A DNA stretch of 64,000 bases from Incurvaria masculella (GCA_946894095.1 OX335642.1:23757021-23821020), one strand, 5' to 3'. Counted from the stretch's first letter, positions 10,354 through 20,559 are shown. Made by a program: numbers and translations. Notes: generated from the sequence alone by a model not told the origin.

Positions 10354-10844
10354 TGATCTGGTGATGTGTAAGTATTGATTTCGAGGGAAATTCGGAGGAC
10401 TGCCTACCCCAAAATGTCGGTAATATTACTCAATTCGGATACATATTAATAATATATTTTAACTTTAGAATATGTTCTCCTCTTAATTCCTTTACCCGTT
10501 CCAAGTTAACCCAGCACTTCTAAAGATCTTAATCCAATTTTTCCTTATCTACTTGAATAGTACACAGAGTTTGGCATTGACACAGCCTTACCATCTTGGC
10601 CAATCGACTTTCGACAAGGCCTATCCGAAGATCTTCTCACATTAATGTTATTTTAACACCAAACCTCTAACAATCATTATTATCATAGGTAGCCAGGTGA
10701 ATCTTAATCAATTCAACTTTGACACAGCCTTAAATCTCGGCCAGTTTGGCCTCCGCACGGCCCATCTGATCTTGACCCATTACAATCCTACTACGTTTAC
10801 CCGTTTGTCCTTCACTGTCTCGAACGATTTGTCCTTCGCACAGC

Positions 10845-11015
10845 CTATCTGACAATCTTGAAGCGTTTGACCTTCACAAGAGCCTTGGGACCCGATCCCT
10901 TCAAGGCCACCGCCACGTCTTCGTGGTTGGCAGTGAGCAGGTCTTTGCCGTCGACCGCGGAGATGATATCGTACTTCTGGAGCCTGCCATCAAGATCAGC
11001 CGGCGTTCCAGCGAG
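10845..11015 (-). CDS. Patj: Patj/MPDZ-like scaffold, terminal exon (end of last PDZ, stop)
   Basis: Seen: after a gtttgttctag acceptor, 56 codons follow and end with TAG at 10847-10845. It starts LAGTPADLDGRLQKYDIISA and contains DGKDLLTANHEDVAVALKG. This is the second half of a PDZ fold. The DGRL.xxD.I core is the turn before the third strand, and NHEDVAVALK is helix B with His at its first position, as in class I ligand binding. The protein ends KRFKIVR, only three residues after the fold. The closest match is the domain that in vertebrate MPDZ/PATJ reads [20 protein letters not shown]. Patj/MPDZ proteins are Crumbs-complex and tight/adherens-junction scaffolds. Phase 0 joins the exon at 11457. 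Confidence 0.88.
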   Translation of the reverse strand, partial: LAGTPADLDGRLQKYDIISAVDGKDLLTANHEDVAVALKGSGPKALVKVKRFKIVR

Positions 11016-11456
11016 CTAGAACAAACCAAATCTAATTGAACATGGATGCGTTACAGCTATTGGATCACCAAATTGTCCCAAGATGGGTTAAGTTTTATTC
11101 TCTGTGCCTTTGACCACGTACGACGGTAACACAAAGTTTGGTAGTTTAGATCCTACACCTTATAATTTTTTAAACTATGAATTAATATAAATTTTTGCTG
11201 TAATATAAATGTAGTATATTGTTGAACATCAAATCACCCATAATTGCATTTACTTCGAGAAGTCACTCTTTAATATATTCTAAGATTTTAATAAAGAATC
11301 AGCATATGGAGATTAAGGTAGAATGCCCATTAAATAGCGGATTTCGGTGGGACTGGCATGCCATGACGACATGACGACGAAAATGCTGTATGAAGGGATG
11401 CAAGTCAATGAAAGGCGCAAAATAAGTATGCTCTGGTCAATTCAGCGGACACTCAC
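11016..11456 (-). other. Patj intron between the last two exons
   Basis: About 440 bases, AT-rich, no repeat recognised. Donor gtgagt at 11456, acceptor ttctag at 11016. Confidence 0.7.
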
Positions 11457-11594
11457 GATATCAGAGATATACGAGCCGGGCGGAGGTGACCGGTTCATGG
11501 CGCAGATACCGAGCCCCTTGCCCGGCTTCCTCGTCAGTTCCACCTCGATGTCCTGGTACTGCACGGGATCCGGCCGGAACACCGTCATCCTTAT
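11457..11594 (-). CDS. Patj: Patj/MPDZ-like scaffold, exon with start of last PDZ
   Basis: 46 codons, phase 0 at both ends, between a cacgttgcag acceptor and an ATC|gtgagt donor. It begins IRMTVFRPDPVQYQDIEVEL, the last strand of the preceding PDZ and a short linker. TRKPGKGLGICAMN follows, where GKGLGI is the carboxylate-binding loop of the last PDZ, and the exon ends GSYISDI. The layout copies vertebrate MPDZ (VRLTLYRDE, then a linker, then KPGKGLGLSIVG and VSDIV). The insect sequence has SPPPG where the vertebrate strand B/C turn is, a small insertion. The next exon carries the second half of the fold. Confidence 0.88.
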
Positions 11595-11840
11595 CTGCAA
11601 CGTGAAGTAGCAACGGGTTGAAGAGATTTCTGTTATAAGAAACCTCGAAAACCTGAATGTATTTCCACGTCCCCAAACATATCCCAGTAGAGGCCAAATT
11701 AAGTGCGACCGATAAACTCCGACTAGCCTTGGTAAGTTGAGATAACCCCACGCCAACGAAATGAATAGAATTAAAATCAAGCAAACTTTCCTTAAGCAAA
11801 CCATTTCTAATACATTTATTCTACATCTCGGACAACGAAA

Positions 11841-12240
11841 ATGGTGGCATCCATAAGAAATGAGTCATATTTGGGCCTCGAGACATTCGATGAACGAAGA
11901 CGTAGAGGTGATCTTATTGAAACATGTTGTGATGTGGCAGATCTCCATTTTATACACCCAATTATTACCAATGATCACCTATGTGGACAATCACTAAAAC
12001 GGAACTCAACCACAAGCAAATCAAACCCGAGGAAACACTATCATCAACTGAGAAGTTAATGCGTGGAATAAACTCCCAGAGGAAGTGATTAATATACTAC
12101 AGCTTAAACCAGACTTGACATTTATGCAAAAAAAACTTTAGATCTTTTGTATGATAAAAAAATGTGCACCATGCGATACCAACTTCGATGTGCATGCATC
12201 AGTTTTAAGCTGCTAGTGCATCTAGATAATAATAATAATG
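11841..12240 (+). pseudogene. LINE ORF2 C-terminal remnant with (TAA)n-like tail
   Basis: The reading LGLETFDERRRRGDLIETCC with a later WNKLPEEVIN in another frame matches the conserved C terminus of CR1/Jockey-type LINE ORF2 (LGLxxLExRRxRGDLIE ... VVNxWNxLPEEV). Frame changes and stops show decay. It ends in taataataataatga. In the Patj intron between exons 12319 and 11594. Confidence 0.65.
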
Positions 12241-12318
12241 AGGTTATCTTCTGTCACACCCAAATCTCACTTCAATAGATACGTGTAGGCACCAGCAGAC
12301 CGTTACAGAGATAGCCAC

Positions 12319-12477
12319 CTTGTTCTGCTTCTGCTTGATGGTGAGGCAGATCCGCTCGTGGCTCATCTCCTTGGTGATGGTGACCCCGTGGCTCTCCAGG
12401 ATCTGGTCCCCCGGCTGCAGGCGGCCGTCCTTCCCCGCCACACCCTGAGGGTACACGTCCAGGACCACCGCACCTCC
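12319..12477 (-). CDS. Patj: Patj/MPDZ-like scaffold, PDZ core exon
   Basis: 53 codons after a gcattccag acceptor, starting GGAVVLDVYPQGVAGKDGRL and continuing QPGDQILESHGVTI, then helix B of EMSHERICLTIKQKQNK. Helix B starts with His (SHE), the class I signature. The donor is taken as AAG|gtggct at 12319 because this joins KQNK directly to IRMTVF, matching family spacing. A second GT 12 bases on (TCT|gtaacg) would insert four residues (VAIS) and could be an alternative donor. Phase 0 on both sides. Confidence 0.87.
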
Positions 12478-12791
12478 CTGGAATGCAGCATTTCAGAGTG
12501 CTTATTGTATTCATATTTGCAAATGTTTTCGAAGCTGTGTTGAGCGAGTTTTCAGATTAAACATACATAAAAAAAAGAGAAAAAAAAAGATTCCGACGAA
12601 TTGAGAACCTCCTCACTTCGGTTGAAGTCGGTTAAAAAAGGGTGTGGAGCACAATAGCTGGAGATGTATTTAGCTCTAAGTGCAATCTGGGGTCCTTAAA
12701 TAATAATAAGTGTATGTAAGTTTGAATGAATAATAAGTGTATTGATTTCAGGTACAAAATACCATACACTTTTAATTATCATTAATACTAA

Positions 12792-12942
12792 GCCCCGATT
12801 GCACGAAGCGGCGGCCGAGTTAATCAATGTTCAAACACGTCACTTTTAGTGAACCGCACGGAGTTGCTTCCATACTGTCCGTACGTGTTTAATCGTACGT
12901 TGACGTTGATGCAGATTTTTTGTCGTTTCGTGCACTCGGCCC
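12792..12942. mobile_element. TAA-flanked MITE, copy A
   Basis: TAA|GCCCCGATTGCACGAA ... TTCGTGCACTCGGCCC|TAA. 151 bp. In the Patj intron just left of the mariner. Copy B is at 25378. Confidence 0.7.
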
Positions 12943-13159
12943 TAAGTCTACGGCTGGAGTGCACAATTTTTGGTTAGTGATCATTTTAAAATTATGTAAA
13001 ATAAATCCGTCTTTAATTTTCACCTGTAGAAAAAAGAAGATAGATCTATAATAACCATAACTATAATACTTACCAGAGATTGTGCACTTCTGCCTTAGTA
13101 ATATATTAATAAATCCTCAAACATATTCGTCTTTAAATAATTTGGGAGCTTAAATTGTA

Positions 13160-14427
13160 AGGGCCGATGTTGAATATGAACCACACCTAAACGCCAAGTT
13201 TTTTTCCGAATTTTATTTGACATTTCTCTATTTCAGACTTACTCAATTTGAACCATGGAGAGATACACAATCCAACAACGTGTTAAAGTTATCCAGACTT
13301 ATTATGAAAATGGGCGTTCAAATCAAAATGCATATCGTGCACTTCGTGATTTTTTTGGTCAATTTGATCGTCCAAATGTGCGTACAATCGCAAAAATCGT
13401 GGAAACATTCGAGCAAACCGGGTCTGTAGAAGATGTGAGAACACCAGTGCATGCTCGTACAGCTCGTACTGCAGAAAATATTGCTGCTGTTCGCGATAGT
13501 GTGGCTGAAGAGCCGTCCACCTCAACTCGTCGTCGTGCCCAACAATTGCACCTCTCACGCTCGTCGTTGATGAACATTATGCATAAAGACTTGCATTTAC
13601 ACGCTTACAAGGTGCAATTGGCTCAAGAACTAAAGCCTCTTGACCATTCCAAACGTCGTGAATGGGCAGAATGGTGGCAAGAAATGGCAACAGTGGATGA
13701 TCAATTTTCGAAGAAAATCATCTTCAGTGATGAGGCACATTTTCACCTCAGTGGATTCGTCAATAAACAGAATTGCCGCATTTGGGCGAATGAGAATCCA
13801 AGAGTGATTGTCGAAAAACCAATGCACCCACAAAGAGTGACTGTTTGGTGCGGTTTATGGGCTGGCGGCATCATCGGGCCGTATTTTTTCCAAAATGAGG
13901 CCGGTCAGGCAGTTACTGTGAATGGTGTTCGCTATCGTGAGATGATAACGAACTTTTTATGGCCCGAATTGGAAGATATGGATGTGGACGATATGTGGTT
14001 TCAGCAGGACGGTGCCACTTGCCACACAGCTAACGAAACAATGGCTCTTTTGCGCAACAAATTCAATGGCCGTGTTATCTCACGTAATGGCGATGTCAAT
14101 TGGCCGCCAAGATCATGTGATTTGACACCGTTGGACTTTTTTCTTTGGGGTTATTTGAAAGAAAAGGTGAACGTCGATAAGCCAGCAACAATTCAAGAGC
14201 TAAAGGATGAGATAATTCGGCACATTAACGGCATAGAACCTCCATTATGCCTCAGGGTCATCGAAAATTTGGACCATCGGATGGAGGTGTGCCGCCGTGG
14301 TCGCGGCGCCCATTTGGCCGATATTTTGTTCCATACATAATTGAGTAATACCAATATATCATAATAAAATAAAATTACAATAATTTCCTAAATAGTTTGT
14401 GTTTTATTCAAAATCAACATCGGCCCT
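13160..14427 (+). mobile_element. Mariner/Tc1-superfamily element, near-complete
   Basis: Terminal inverted repeats at 13160-13180 and 14407-14427 match at 19 of 21 positions (outer part AGGGCCGATGTTGA). A TA precedes the left end; the right flank reads TG, a probable decayed TA duplication. 1268 bp with one intact transposase ORF. It is inserted in the Patj intron between exons 14736 and 12477, antisense to Patj. Confidence 0.9.
13255..14340 (+). CDS. Mariner/Tc1-family transposase, intact ORF
   Basis: 361 codons with no stop or frameshift. The N terminus MERYTIQQRVKVIQTYYENG and the region about residues 80-115 (TRRRAQQLHLSRSSLMNIM) are the paired helix-turn-helix DNA-binding halves. The catalytic domain has FSDEAHFHL (Asp159), WFQQDGATCHTA (Asp252) and PPRSCDLTPLDFFLWGY (Asp289). 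The last two acidic residues are separated by 36 residues, wider than the 34 of classical mariner, and the third is Asp, so this is a DDD enzyme of a mariner-related clade (close to the maT/DD37D spacing; exact clade needs a tree). It cuts and pastes its own DNA at TA sites. All motifs look functional. The stop TAA at 14340 lies 87 bases inside the right end. Confidence 0.93.
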   Translation: MERYTIQQRVKVIQTYYENGRSNQNAYRALRDFFGQFDRPNVRTIAKIVETFEQTGSVEDVRTPVHARTARTAENIAAVRDSVAEEPSTSTRRRAQQLHLSRSSLMNIMHKDLHLHAYKVQLAQELKPLDHSKRREWAEWWQEMATVDDQFSKKIIFSDEAHFHLSGFVNKQNCRIWANENPRVIVEKPMHPQRVTVWCGLWAGGIIGPYFFQNEAGQAVTVNGVRYREMITNFLWPELEDMDVDDMWFQQDGATCHTANETMALLRNKFNGRVISRNGDVNWPPRSCDLTPLDFFLWGYLKEKVNVDKPATIQELKDEIIRHINGIEPPLCLRVIENLDHRMEVCRRGRGAHLADILFHT

Positions 14428-14735
14428 TGAAATTTAACCACCCGCTACAATTCTCACTGTTGGCTGAACGGCGAATGAATGTCGCCTTTTGTTTGCATAT
14501 CACACCGAATAAATAAGTCAAAACGTTATCTGCGAACATGCCAGACGCACTACCATTCTGCAGCTCAATACATTGGTGTACGCAGCGAGTGTTGAAATGT
14601 TATTATATTTCCAAGAGATCCATTGCAAAAGGCATTGATGTTCTCAAATACGTTTCCCACGTTGTAATGACGACATCAGCTTCAATTCCATCTAATAGTT
14701 ATCTATTCAAAACCGATTACTAAGCGAAGACTCAC

Positions 14736-14860
14736 GGTGACTTGCGTATCGCTGCCGCCGACGAGGAGGATCCCGGGACTCTGGTTCTGGGTGTTGAGAT
14801 CGATGACAGTGTTGCGTCCCGGCTGGATCGGCGCCGTCGCTGGGTCCGCCGGCGGCTCCG
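14736..14860 (-). CDS. Patj: Patj/MPDZ-like scaffold, linker and PDZ start exon
   Basis: 125 bases, entering with two bases to complete a codon and leaving in phase 0 at ACC|gtgagt. It encodes EPPADPATAPIQPGRNTVID, then LNTQNQSPGILLVGGSDTQVT. DPATAPIQPG is a close match to the DPATCPIVPG linker before PDZ10 of human MPDZ. QSPGILLVGGSD is the start of that PDZ, with SPGI in place of the usual GLGF/SLGI, a loop change that may alter ligand binding. The acceptor is gttacccttgcag. Confidence 0.88.
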
Positions 14861-15229
14861 CTGCAAGGGTAACGTGCAGGCATGTAAAACACTGTAAAAG
14901 ACCCCGATGGAATTTAAGGTGGTGCGTGCGTTCATGTAGACAGCGCCACAGTCTTTCGTCGCTATTGCTGCTATAAGTCCCCAAATATAGGAAGATACTA
15001 ACCATAATTATATTGGCGAGCACACTATGCAGTTGATTATTTAATCTCATACAAAACTTTGTAAAAAACGGCTATCATTTGTGAGATAATTATGAGACAA
15101 AGTGCAAAACGTTGCTAATTGTAAATGGCAACTTTTTGCACACATCCTCGGAATGATCTACGCGAATGCTGCTTATATCTGTAATTGTTTAATGAGATTA
15201 AATACATAACTGAATAATGTGCCACTACA

Positions 15230-15335
15230 GTTATAGTTTGTAACTTACTATGTTTGAGGAGTTATAGTAGAAATAACTAAGAACGGCAGTGGCGCCCTCT
15301 ACTTTGACGTACATTTGCAAACCGTCAGTGAGAAA
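15230..15335 (+). repeat. Repeat pair with 26805-26905
   Basis: TATAGTTTGTAACTTACTAT, GAGGAGTTATAGTAGAAATA and TGGCGCCCTCTA correspond to the second copy at 26805 with about 75-80% identity by eye. Elsewhere in 14861-16077 (Patj intron) I see nothing. Confidence 0.4.
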
Positions 15336-16077
15336 TTTACGACTCTGACACAGTGTATAAGTATGCAACGGTTACAACACTTGTAATAGGCTTGCCTGAC
15401 AAAAATACTCATGTATGAATTGATTATTACCCATGTACGTTTACAGTTAATTTATGAAACATTCTCAGATGTTTTTGCGTAAAAGCTTAAAACACGCCTG
15501 CGTTTCGTGATTATCTGGGTAATCGCTGCTAACAAACCGGGGTACAGTATGAACATTCAATAAGAGAACATTTTATTAAGGAATTAATTAACCGCTGGCT
15601 TGTCCGAGGTGGTGGAGGACGCCTCAATGTCTTATTTTCTGGAGCGTGCAGGAGATTCTCAATTCCTTGTTTTCAGCAAAAAATCCTATTGGACAGGCAT
15701 TAAACATCCTAATTATTAAAAAAAACAATAATTGAGCAAATTTGCTCTAAAATAATTTGCTCTATTAATTAGTTATTAGGGTTCCGTTCAGGTTCACTAG
15801 TTGTCTGTCGGTCAAGACTCTTTTTCTCAGAACGCTATAGGTATATACATATACTTATAAATATACGTTTTCGTACTAAGCAGGTACGTCGCTTATTCCA
15901 AGGAATGTGGAATGTATGTATGTATAATCAACCGTGTAGCAAGGACACTTGAATAGAGGAAAGATCCCATAAAAAAAATACTTAACGAATATACTGCAAG
16001 GCTGGACCCGAACCAGCAAAACATACCAATTGCCATCGCCACCATAATCGTATTTGGCATCAGACGCTACATTCAAC

Positions 16078-16398
16078 TGATAAAAAAAACCGGCCAAGTG
16101 CGAGTCGGACTCGCACATGAAGGGTTCCGTACCATCGCACAAGATTAAAAAAAACCACGTTTTTTGTATGGGGCCCCCCTTTAATTATTATTATTTTATA
16201 ATGTTACCTATTTGTTGTTATAGCGGCAAAATAAATACATAATCTGTGAAAATTTCAGCTTCCTATCTGTTACGGTTCATGAGATACAGCCCTGTGACAG
16301 ACGGACAGACGGACGGACGGACGGACGGACGGACGAACGGACAGCGGAGGCTTAGTAATAGGGTTCCGTTTTCACCCTTTGGGTACGGAACCCTAAAA
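16078..16398 (+). mobile_element. Lepidopteran repeat with (GGAC)n microsatellite, copy 1
   Basis: Starts GGCCAAGTGCGAGTCGGACT, holds a (GGAC)n tract at about 16298-16335, and ends GGGTACGGAACCCTA. The ends AGGGTTCCGTACC and GGTACGGAACCCT are inverted. Other copies in the window: 53358, 44712, 54491, 62741, with fragments at 30680 and 23598. No coding content. Confidence 0.7.
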
Positions 16399-16403
16399 AC
16401 TGG

Positions 16404-16565
16404 TTAAAAAAAGAGAAAATTTTCATTGCCGCATCGACGCGTTCGAACTTAATGCGATGGTACCAACCCGGATGGACCTTCGTCTTACGTGGAAGCTGAA
16501 CCAAGATCGACAAATCCCATAGTCGACTCCACGACATGCACGGGACTAAATACAGTGGGCCCAAA
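16404..16565 (-). mobile_element. SINE, third-type head, next to a Patj splice donor
   Basis: Minus orientation. The head is CCCACTGTATTTAGTCCCGT with a CATGTCGTGG.GTCGACTA block, then a shortened body (GGTACCATCGCATTAAG). It begins about 9 bases beyond the donor of exon 16574-16690. Confidence 0.65.
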
Positions 16566-16573
16566 GGGCTTAC

Positions 16574-16690
16574 CTTTTGCGGGCGAAGGCTGCGGCTTGG
16601 CGGGAGTTTGAGGCCGGGAGGCTCCCGCGGCCGGCTTCAGGCTGGAGTCGCTGGTGTCGTTCCGGCTTGTAGGTCGGGATCCCGGCTTGC
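16574..16690 (-). CDS. Patj: Patj/MPDZ-like scaffold, disordered linker exon
   Basis: 117 bases, two-base entry and one-base exit, in phase with both neighbours (17497 upstream, 14860 downstream). It follows a gcatggttccag acceptor and ends AAAAG|gtaagc. The product is GKPGSRPTSRNDTSDSSLKP, then PAKPQPSPAK-type proline/alanine-rich sequence with no fold: an inter-PDZ linker with many Ser/Thr-Pro sites. A SINE begins only about 9 bases past the donor (see findings). Confidence 0.82.
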
Positions 16691-17234
16691 CTGGAACCAT
16701 GCGGTCGAGCCTTCAGTATTCAGTATAGATTAAAGAGGAATGACTAGATTTCTACCGTAATACCAGTGTTGAATAGGGATAATAAAAGTCCACAGGTGAC
16801 GTTAACATTCACATTTCTGATCACACTTAACAGAAACCAATGAATATCAATATATTTTTTTTATTTCAAATCACATTACTTAGATAATTTGTAGCTAAAC
16901 TGTAACGTTTTGATCACGCCTACCTAGGACAAAATTGGAATCAAGCTTAGTTTATTGACGATGTAACTAGTTCTGGCAAACACGGGAGATGGCTCTGTTT
17001 ATGGTTGTGCGTACCAGCGAACATAAGCAGTTTTCCGCGAGTTTTGTACGCTTTATGACGTTAGCTATCTATACATTCCTCTTTAATTCATGCAGTGTGT
17101 ACTTATGTATTCAGCAGCGAGCAGGAAAGGGTGGTAATGGCGACCGGAACTCATCCGTAAAGCGGCGGCGTAGAAACAGATTACAGACAGTTCTCTTGCA
17201 ACCTTCGCTAAACGATGAACAGGCAGGAAAGTCG
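16691..17234 (-). other. Patj intron segment
   Basis: Contains a reversed copy of the 18730-type repeat near 17105-17175. The rest is unremarkable. Confidence 0.4.
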
Positions 17235-17365
17235 ACATTCAAAAATAAGAACCGACCGATCCTCTAGTTCCTTTATCTGCAGGGTCTGTGAACAATGGAA
17301 TCAACTCCCTGCTGAGGTATGGTTGTAGGCAAATTACACGAAGGCTAAGGTCCACCATCTCTGGT
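17235..17365 (+). pseudogene. LINE ORF2 C-terminal fragment
   Basis: SSSFICRVCEQWNQLPAEV is recognisable as the LINE WNxLPAEV end motif; the rest is decayed. Short fragment next to the Patj exon at 17497. Confidence 0.5.
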
Positions 17366-17496
17366 TATGGTTGAAACTTTTCGTCTTGAACTTCACTGGT
17401 TTTTCGTCCACTACAATGAAATACATACTAAGATCTAAACGTTACTGCCAAACAATATTTCGCTAATGTCTCCGGGCCAGCCACCGAGGAACACAC

Positions 17497-17593
17497 CTGG
17501 TGCCGCGTCCTCCGTCGGCGAGTCGTCCTTCTTGTTGGGGTTGCAGACGGTGAGCACCACCACACCTTCCGTTCTCTTCAGCAGGGAGGCGGC
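17497..17593 (-). CDS. Patj: Patj/MPDZ-like scaffold, PDZ end exon
   Basis: 97 bases after a gatgtggtttcag acceptor: AASLLKRTEGVVVLTVCNPN then KKDDSPTEDAAP, leaving in phase 1 at CACCAG|gtgtgt. AASLLKRTEGVVVLTV is helix B and the last strand of a PDZ. The acidic KKDDSPTEDAAP begins the linker. The upstream residues SGYDA place Tyr, not His, at the first position of helix B, so this domain should not prefer class I ligands (inference). Confidence 0.87.
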
Positions 17594-17894
17594 CTGAAAC
17601 CACATCACGATCATGAGAACCTGAACTCACTCTTTTCAGTGAACCAGTTCACTTAGTTTTAAAAAAATTTAAAATTTCCGAAAAAATATTTAGAAAATTT
17701 AAAAAGATGGGTCTAGCTATATTTTAAATGGATCAAGACCAAAACGTCCCGAGCCAATCTGGTGAAAACTTTAAATCAATGAGATAACGGTAATGTCGCA
17801 TCAATTAAATTTATACATACTCGTACATTTGTACCTCCGCAATGTTCTGTGATTGAAACTCATATACAAGAAAGGTAAAATATGGTCCTTATAC

Positions 17895-17966
17895 CGCATC
17901 ATAACCGGATCCGAGCAGGCTATCCTTGTTGACAGCCAGGATCAGGTCGCCAATCTGTAGTCCAGC
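17895..17966 (-). CDS. Patj: Patj/MPDZ-like scaffold, PDZ middle exon
   Basis: 24 codons, phase 0 at both ends, between aatccttattccag and GCG|gtataa. It reads AGLQIGDLILAVNKDSLLGS then GYDA: the L.xGD.IL.VN core of a PDZ with its third and fourth strands. It joins EGSAAEL upstream and AASLLKR downstream to give one unbroken PDZ. Confidence 0.88.
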
Positions 17967-18319
17967 CTGGAATAAGGATTCTGGGTTCAGTATAAAACCA
18001 TTGATTGATTTACTTGCGACTCCATAGAAAGGTCCTCTGCTTTTCCATCTGTGCAACATATTAAGCTGTCATCAGTCTTTCGGAACTGTCAGTGCTGTTA
18101 TAACAAATTAACTCAGGAATGCAAAAACGAGTTAGTCACAGATGAAAGTGAAACGCTTTCGCCTGACGTCATTAAACATAAAACGTTTGTTGAAAATGTA
18201 ATAAAATTAGAAAGGAACAACACTAGGGTGACTCGTCTTGACATGTTCATTTATTTCATGATCATAAAGCATAATCCTTGAATTGTTGAAAAAATCCCCT
18301 GCGGGATTAAATATATAAA

Positions 18320-18520
18320 TTAATAGCTGAGGTACCCGGCTCCGCTCGGGTCAATGTCGTTTTGGATTGATGTCAGGTTGAATTATTTCCTAGATAAAAA
18401 GTAATATTAAACTATTAATGTGCCAAATTTCATCCAAACAGTTTTTCGTGATTGCGTAACAAACATCTGAACATCCAAACATACAAACTTTCACATCACA
18501 CAAAACTATCATTGGAATGT
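18320..18520 (-). mobile_element. Helitron-like 3' end copy
   Basis: Reads TAGCTGAGGTACCCGGCTCC GCTCGGG, then GATTGATGTCAGGTTGAA and CAAATTTCATCCAAACAG; the same unit in the same orientation is at 36014, 43161 and 63163. Confidence 0.4.
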
Positions 18521-18729
18521 TTCATGCAACAATCTTAGATCTAAGGCAACAATCACTTGCAAATAAACGAACAATTCAATTTCAGAAACCAGACTTTGAA
18601 ATATTCACTAACATCTCAGTCATTATGAATGTTTAATAATTAAAATCATTAACATTATTTTATGTAGGCAGCTCATCTTGAGTATAAATCGTAATTTTGT
18701 CTATACCTTAAAATTGTGCTGATTCTCTT

Positions 18730-18905
18730 AACACAGAAGAACTTCACAGGACGCTATTTACTGCAACGAACATTCGACGTTGTGCGTCCCGAATTCGTAA
18801 GCGAACTAACTACAGTTAGACGTTCTCCACTAACTCGTGGCTGCGCTGCCGTCATTTGAATAAGTTTCCATCGCTGCTCCCGCCCTTCCATGCTCGCTGC
18901 CCTGT
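18730..18905 (+). repeat. Interspersed repeat (CATTCGACGTTGTGCGTCCC family)
   Basis: TGCAACGAACATTCGACGTT, GTCCCGAATTCGTAAGCG and CGCTGCCGTCATTTGAATAA blocks recur, with different insertions, at 21160-21230 plus 21905-22010, 22630-22690 plus 22851-22930, and in opposite orientation at 17105-17175, 21005-21080 and 24675-24735. A moderately old family; its ends are unclear. Confidence 0.5.
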
Positions 18906-19102
18906 CCCGACGCGCACTCAACAGACCTATTACTATATACGTGGCATGATAGTGTCGCCTGTGCGAAGGCGGCGTGGTGAGGACATTGACGGATCGTACA
19001 GGAAGAGATCGCTCCGTCGGGAGAGCGCCGCCAGTGCCGCCTGGAGGTCGCCGCGGCCGACTACGCGCGCATTAAAGCTATTCGGTTCTCACTTTTTGAG
19101 CG

Positions 19103-19511
19103 GCTCGTCGGTAGCCTAGTGGCGCGGGGACTGGACTAGCGTACCAGAGGCCTGGGATCAATTCCGACTTGCACCACTGTCTTTCTCTTTCCGAGTTCGA
19201 TACGTGCATTTAGTCACGAATGCGAGCTGCTCCATGGTTCGGAACCCATGTAAAACTGTAGGTCCCCTTCCCCTACTAGGTGGTAGTGTTTAAGCCCGCC
19301 CGGGTTGGTACCATCGCATGGGATGAAAAGATGGTCGAAGCGGCAATTAAAAATTGTCCGTGGTTTCCATCCAGTTCAATGTAGCCGTGCTCATAAAGGG
19401 AAGGTCCTGGCATGGCACCTAATTCCTTCGGGAATGTGGTGTATTGGGCTAATATCATTACGGTAGTTGTGTGGTATTAGCCATCCATGTCAGGTCGCAT
19501 AAAAAAAAATT
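19103..19511 (+). mobile_element. SINE, tRNA-derived head, full length
   Basis: Box A-like GTAGCCTAGTGGCG and box B-like GGGATCAATTCC, a CTTTCTCTTTCCGAGTTCGA bridge, then the shared body to an A-tail at 19501-19509. One of the best tRNA-headed copies. Confidence 0.75.
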
Positions 19512-20119
19512 ATACTTGCGCCAAACGTGGAAACGGTGGCAAAGGAGAAAGGCAAAATTACGAAAAATATTCTCGTTTCCTTTTTGGATGTCTACATTTC
19601 ATAAAAATAGTTTTAAGTAACGGACACATTATTTTTTTTAATGGCAATTGGAAAATGAACATAATCTGATCGCTAGAAGAGGGATCATGTAATGCAAGGA
19701 AACCATTTTTAATTTTCATACGTTTAGCTAGTTTTAATTAAGTAAATATTTGACAATTCCACTGATGCTCTCTAATTTATATTTTATTTTGTATTATCAC
19801 AATTATTAATTTTATATAATTATTAGATATAAATAGTTCATTAGGTAATATTAACTAAGGAATCGATTTTGACGACTCCAAATGTTCCTAATGTGTCCCA
19901 AAGGATGAATAAAATATCTACAATACAATACTTAGGGTGCCTCGTCAAATTCGATATTCATAGGAAATTGGAATAGTGCAGGCGAAACATCATCCATAAT
20001 ATCCCATAATAACCCATCCATAATATCGCAATGAGGAAATGTCTCACTGGCAGCCATAAACACACAAAAGGTGACGAACCGGGTTCAAGGCCTTTGCATT
20101 GACTCAATAACTTTGTAAG

Positions 20120-20215
20120 CCTTGGCAGCACAGTGGCCTCGGCGTTCCATCATCGTGTTACCCAGCACTGGGCGCGGTCGAGTTCTGAATAGGGGACGCT
20201 TTACCTGTTACCTGT
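20120..20215 (+). mobile_element. SINE fragment, 5S-derived head only
   Basis: CAGTGGCCTCGGCGTTCC and AGCACTGGGCGCGGTCGAG mark a decayed 5S head; the body is missing. Confidence 0.35.
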
Positions 20216-20559
20216 TGATTTACGTTAAATCAATGTGTGAATGTATAATATTAAACACTGTGTTAGTAGGAGGCATTGATCATGGGAGGATCAATCGTGG
20301 GTATAAAGCAGGAGGCCAAATAGTTTTGAGGCCTTGAAGTATATTCATCAATTGATTTATTTACTAGATTATTTATTTAATTAATGTGTCCTTGTTTCAC
20401 GGTCGATTATACAAATATACAAATCACTTCCCTAAATAATAAAAAAAATACGTTTGCCTAGCGAAATGTTCAAGATAAAACACCAGTTTGCAGTAGGCAT
20501 ACATTTTTAGTAGACGGTGTGGGTTCTGGAACGTACAAATAATATTATCGGGCCCACTG

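Larger units (their letters stand above)
7990..10844 (-). other. Patj 3' UTR / downstream AT-rich region
   Basis: About 2.85 kb after the Patj stop (reading leftwards), AT-rich and almost free of the repeats that fill the rest of the window. Several minus-strand AATAAA signals (TTTATT on the plus strand) are present, for example near 9671, 9714, 9728 and 8566. The low repeat density fits a long 3' UTR, but its end is not decidable by reading. One small TIR element sits at 10169-10353. Confidence 0.4.

Noticed and set aside
12298..12318. Patj exon 12319 extended to a later donor (TCT|gtaacg).
   Set aside because: It adds VAIS between helix B and the last strand, which spoils the family spacing; kept only as a possible alternative donor.
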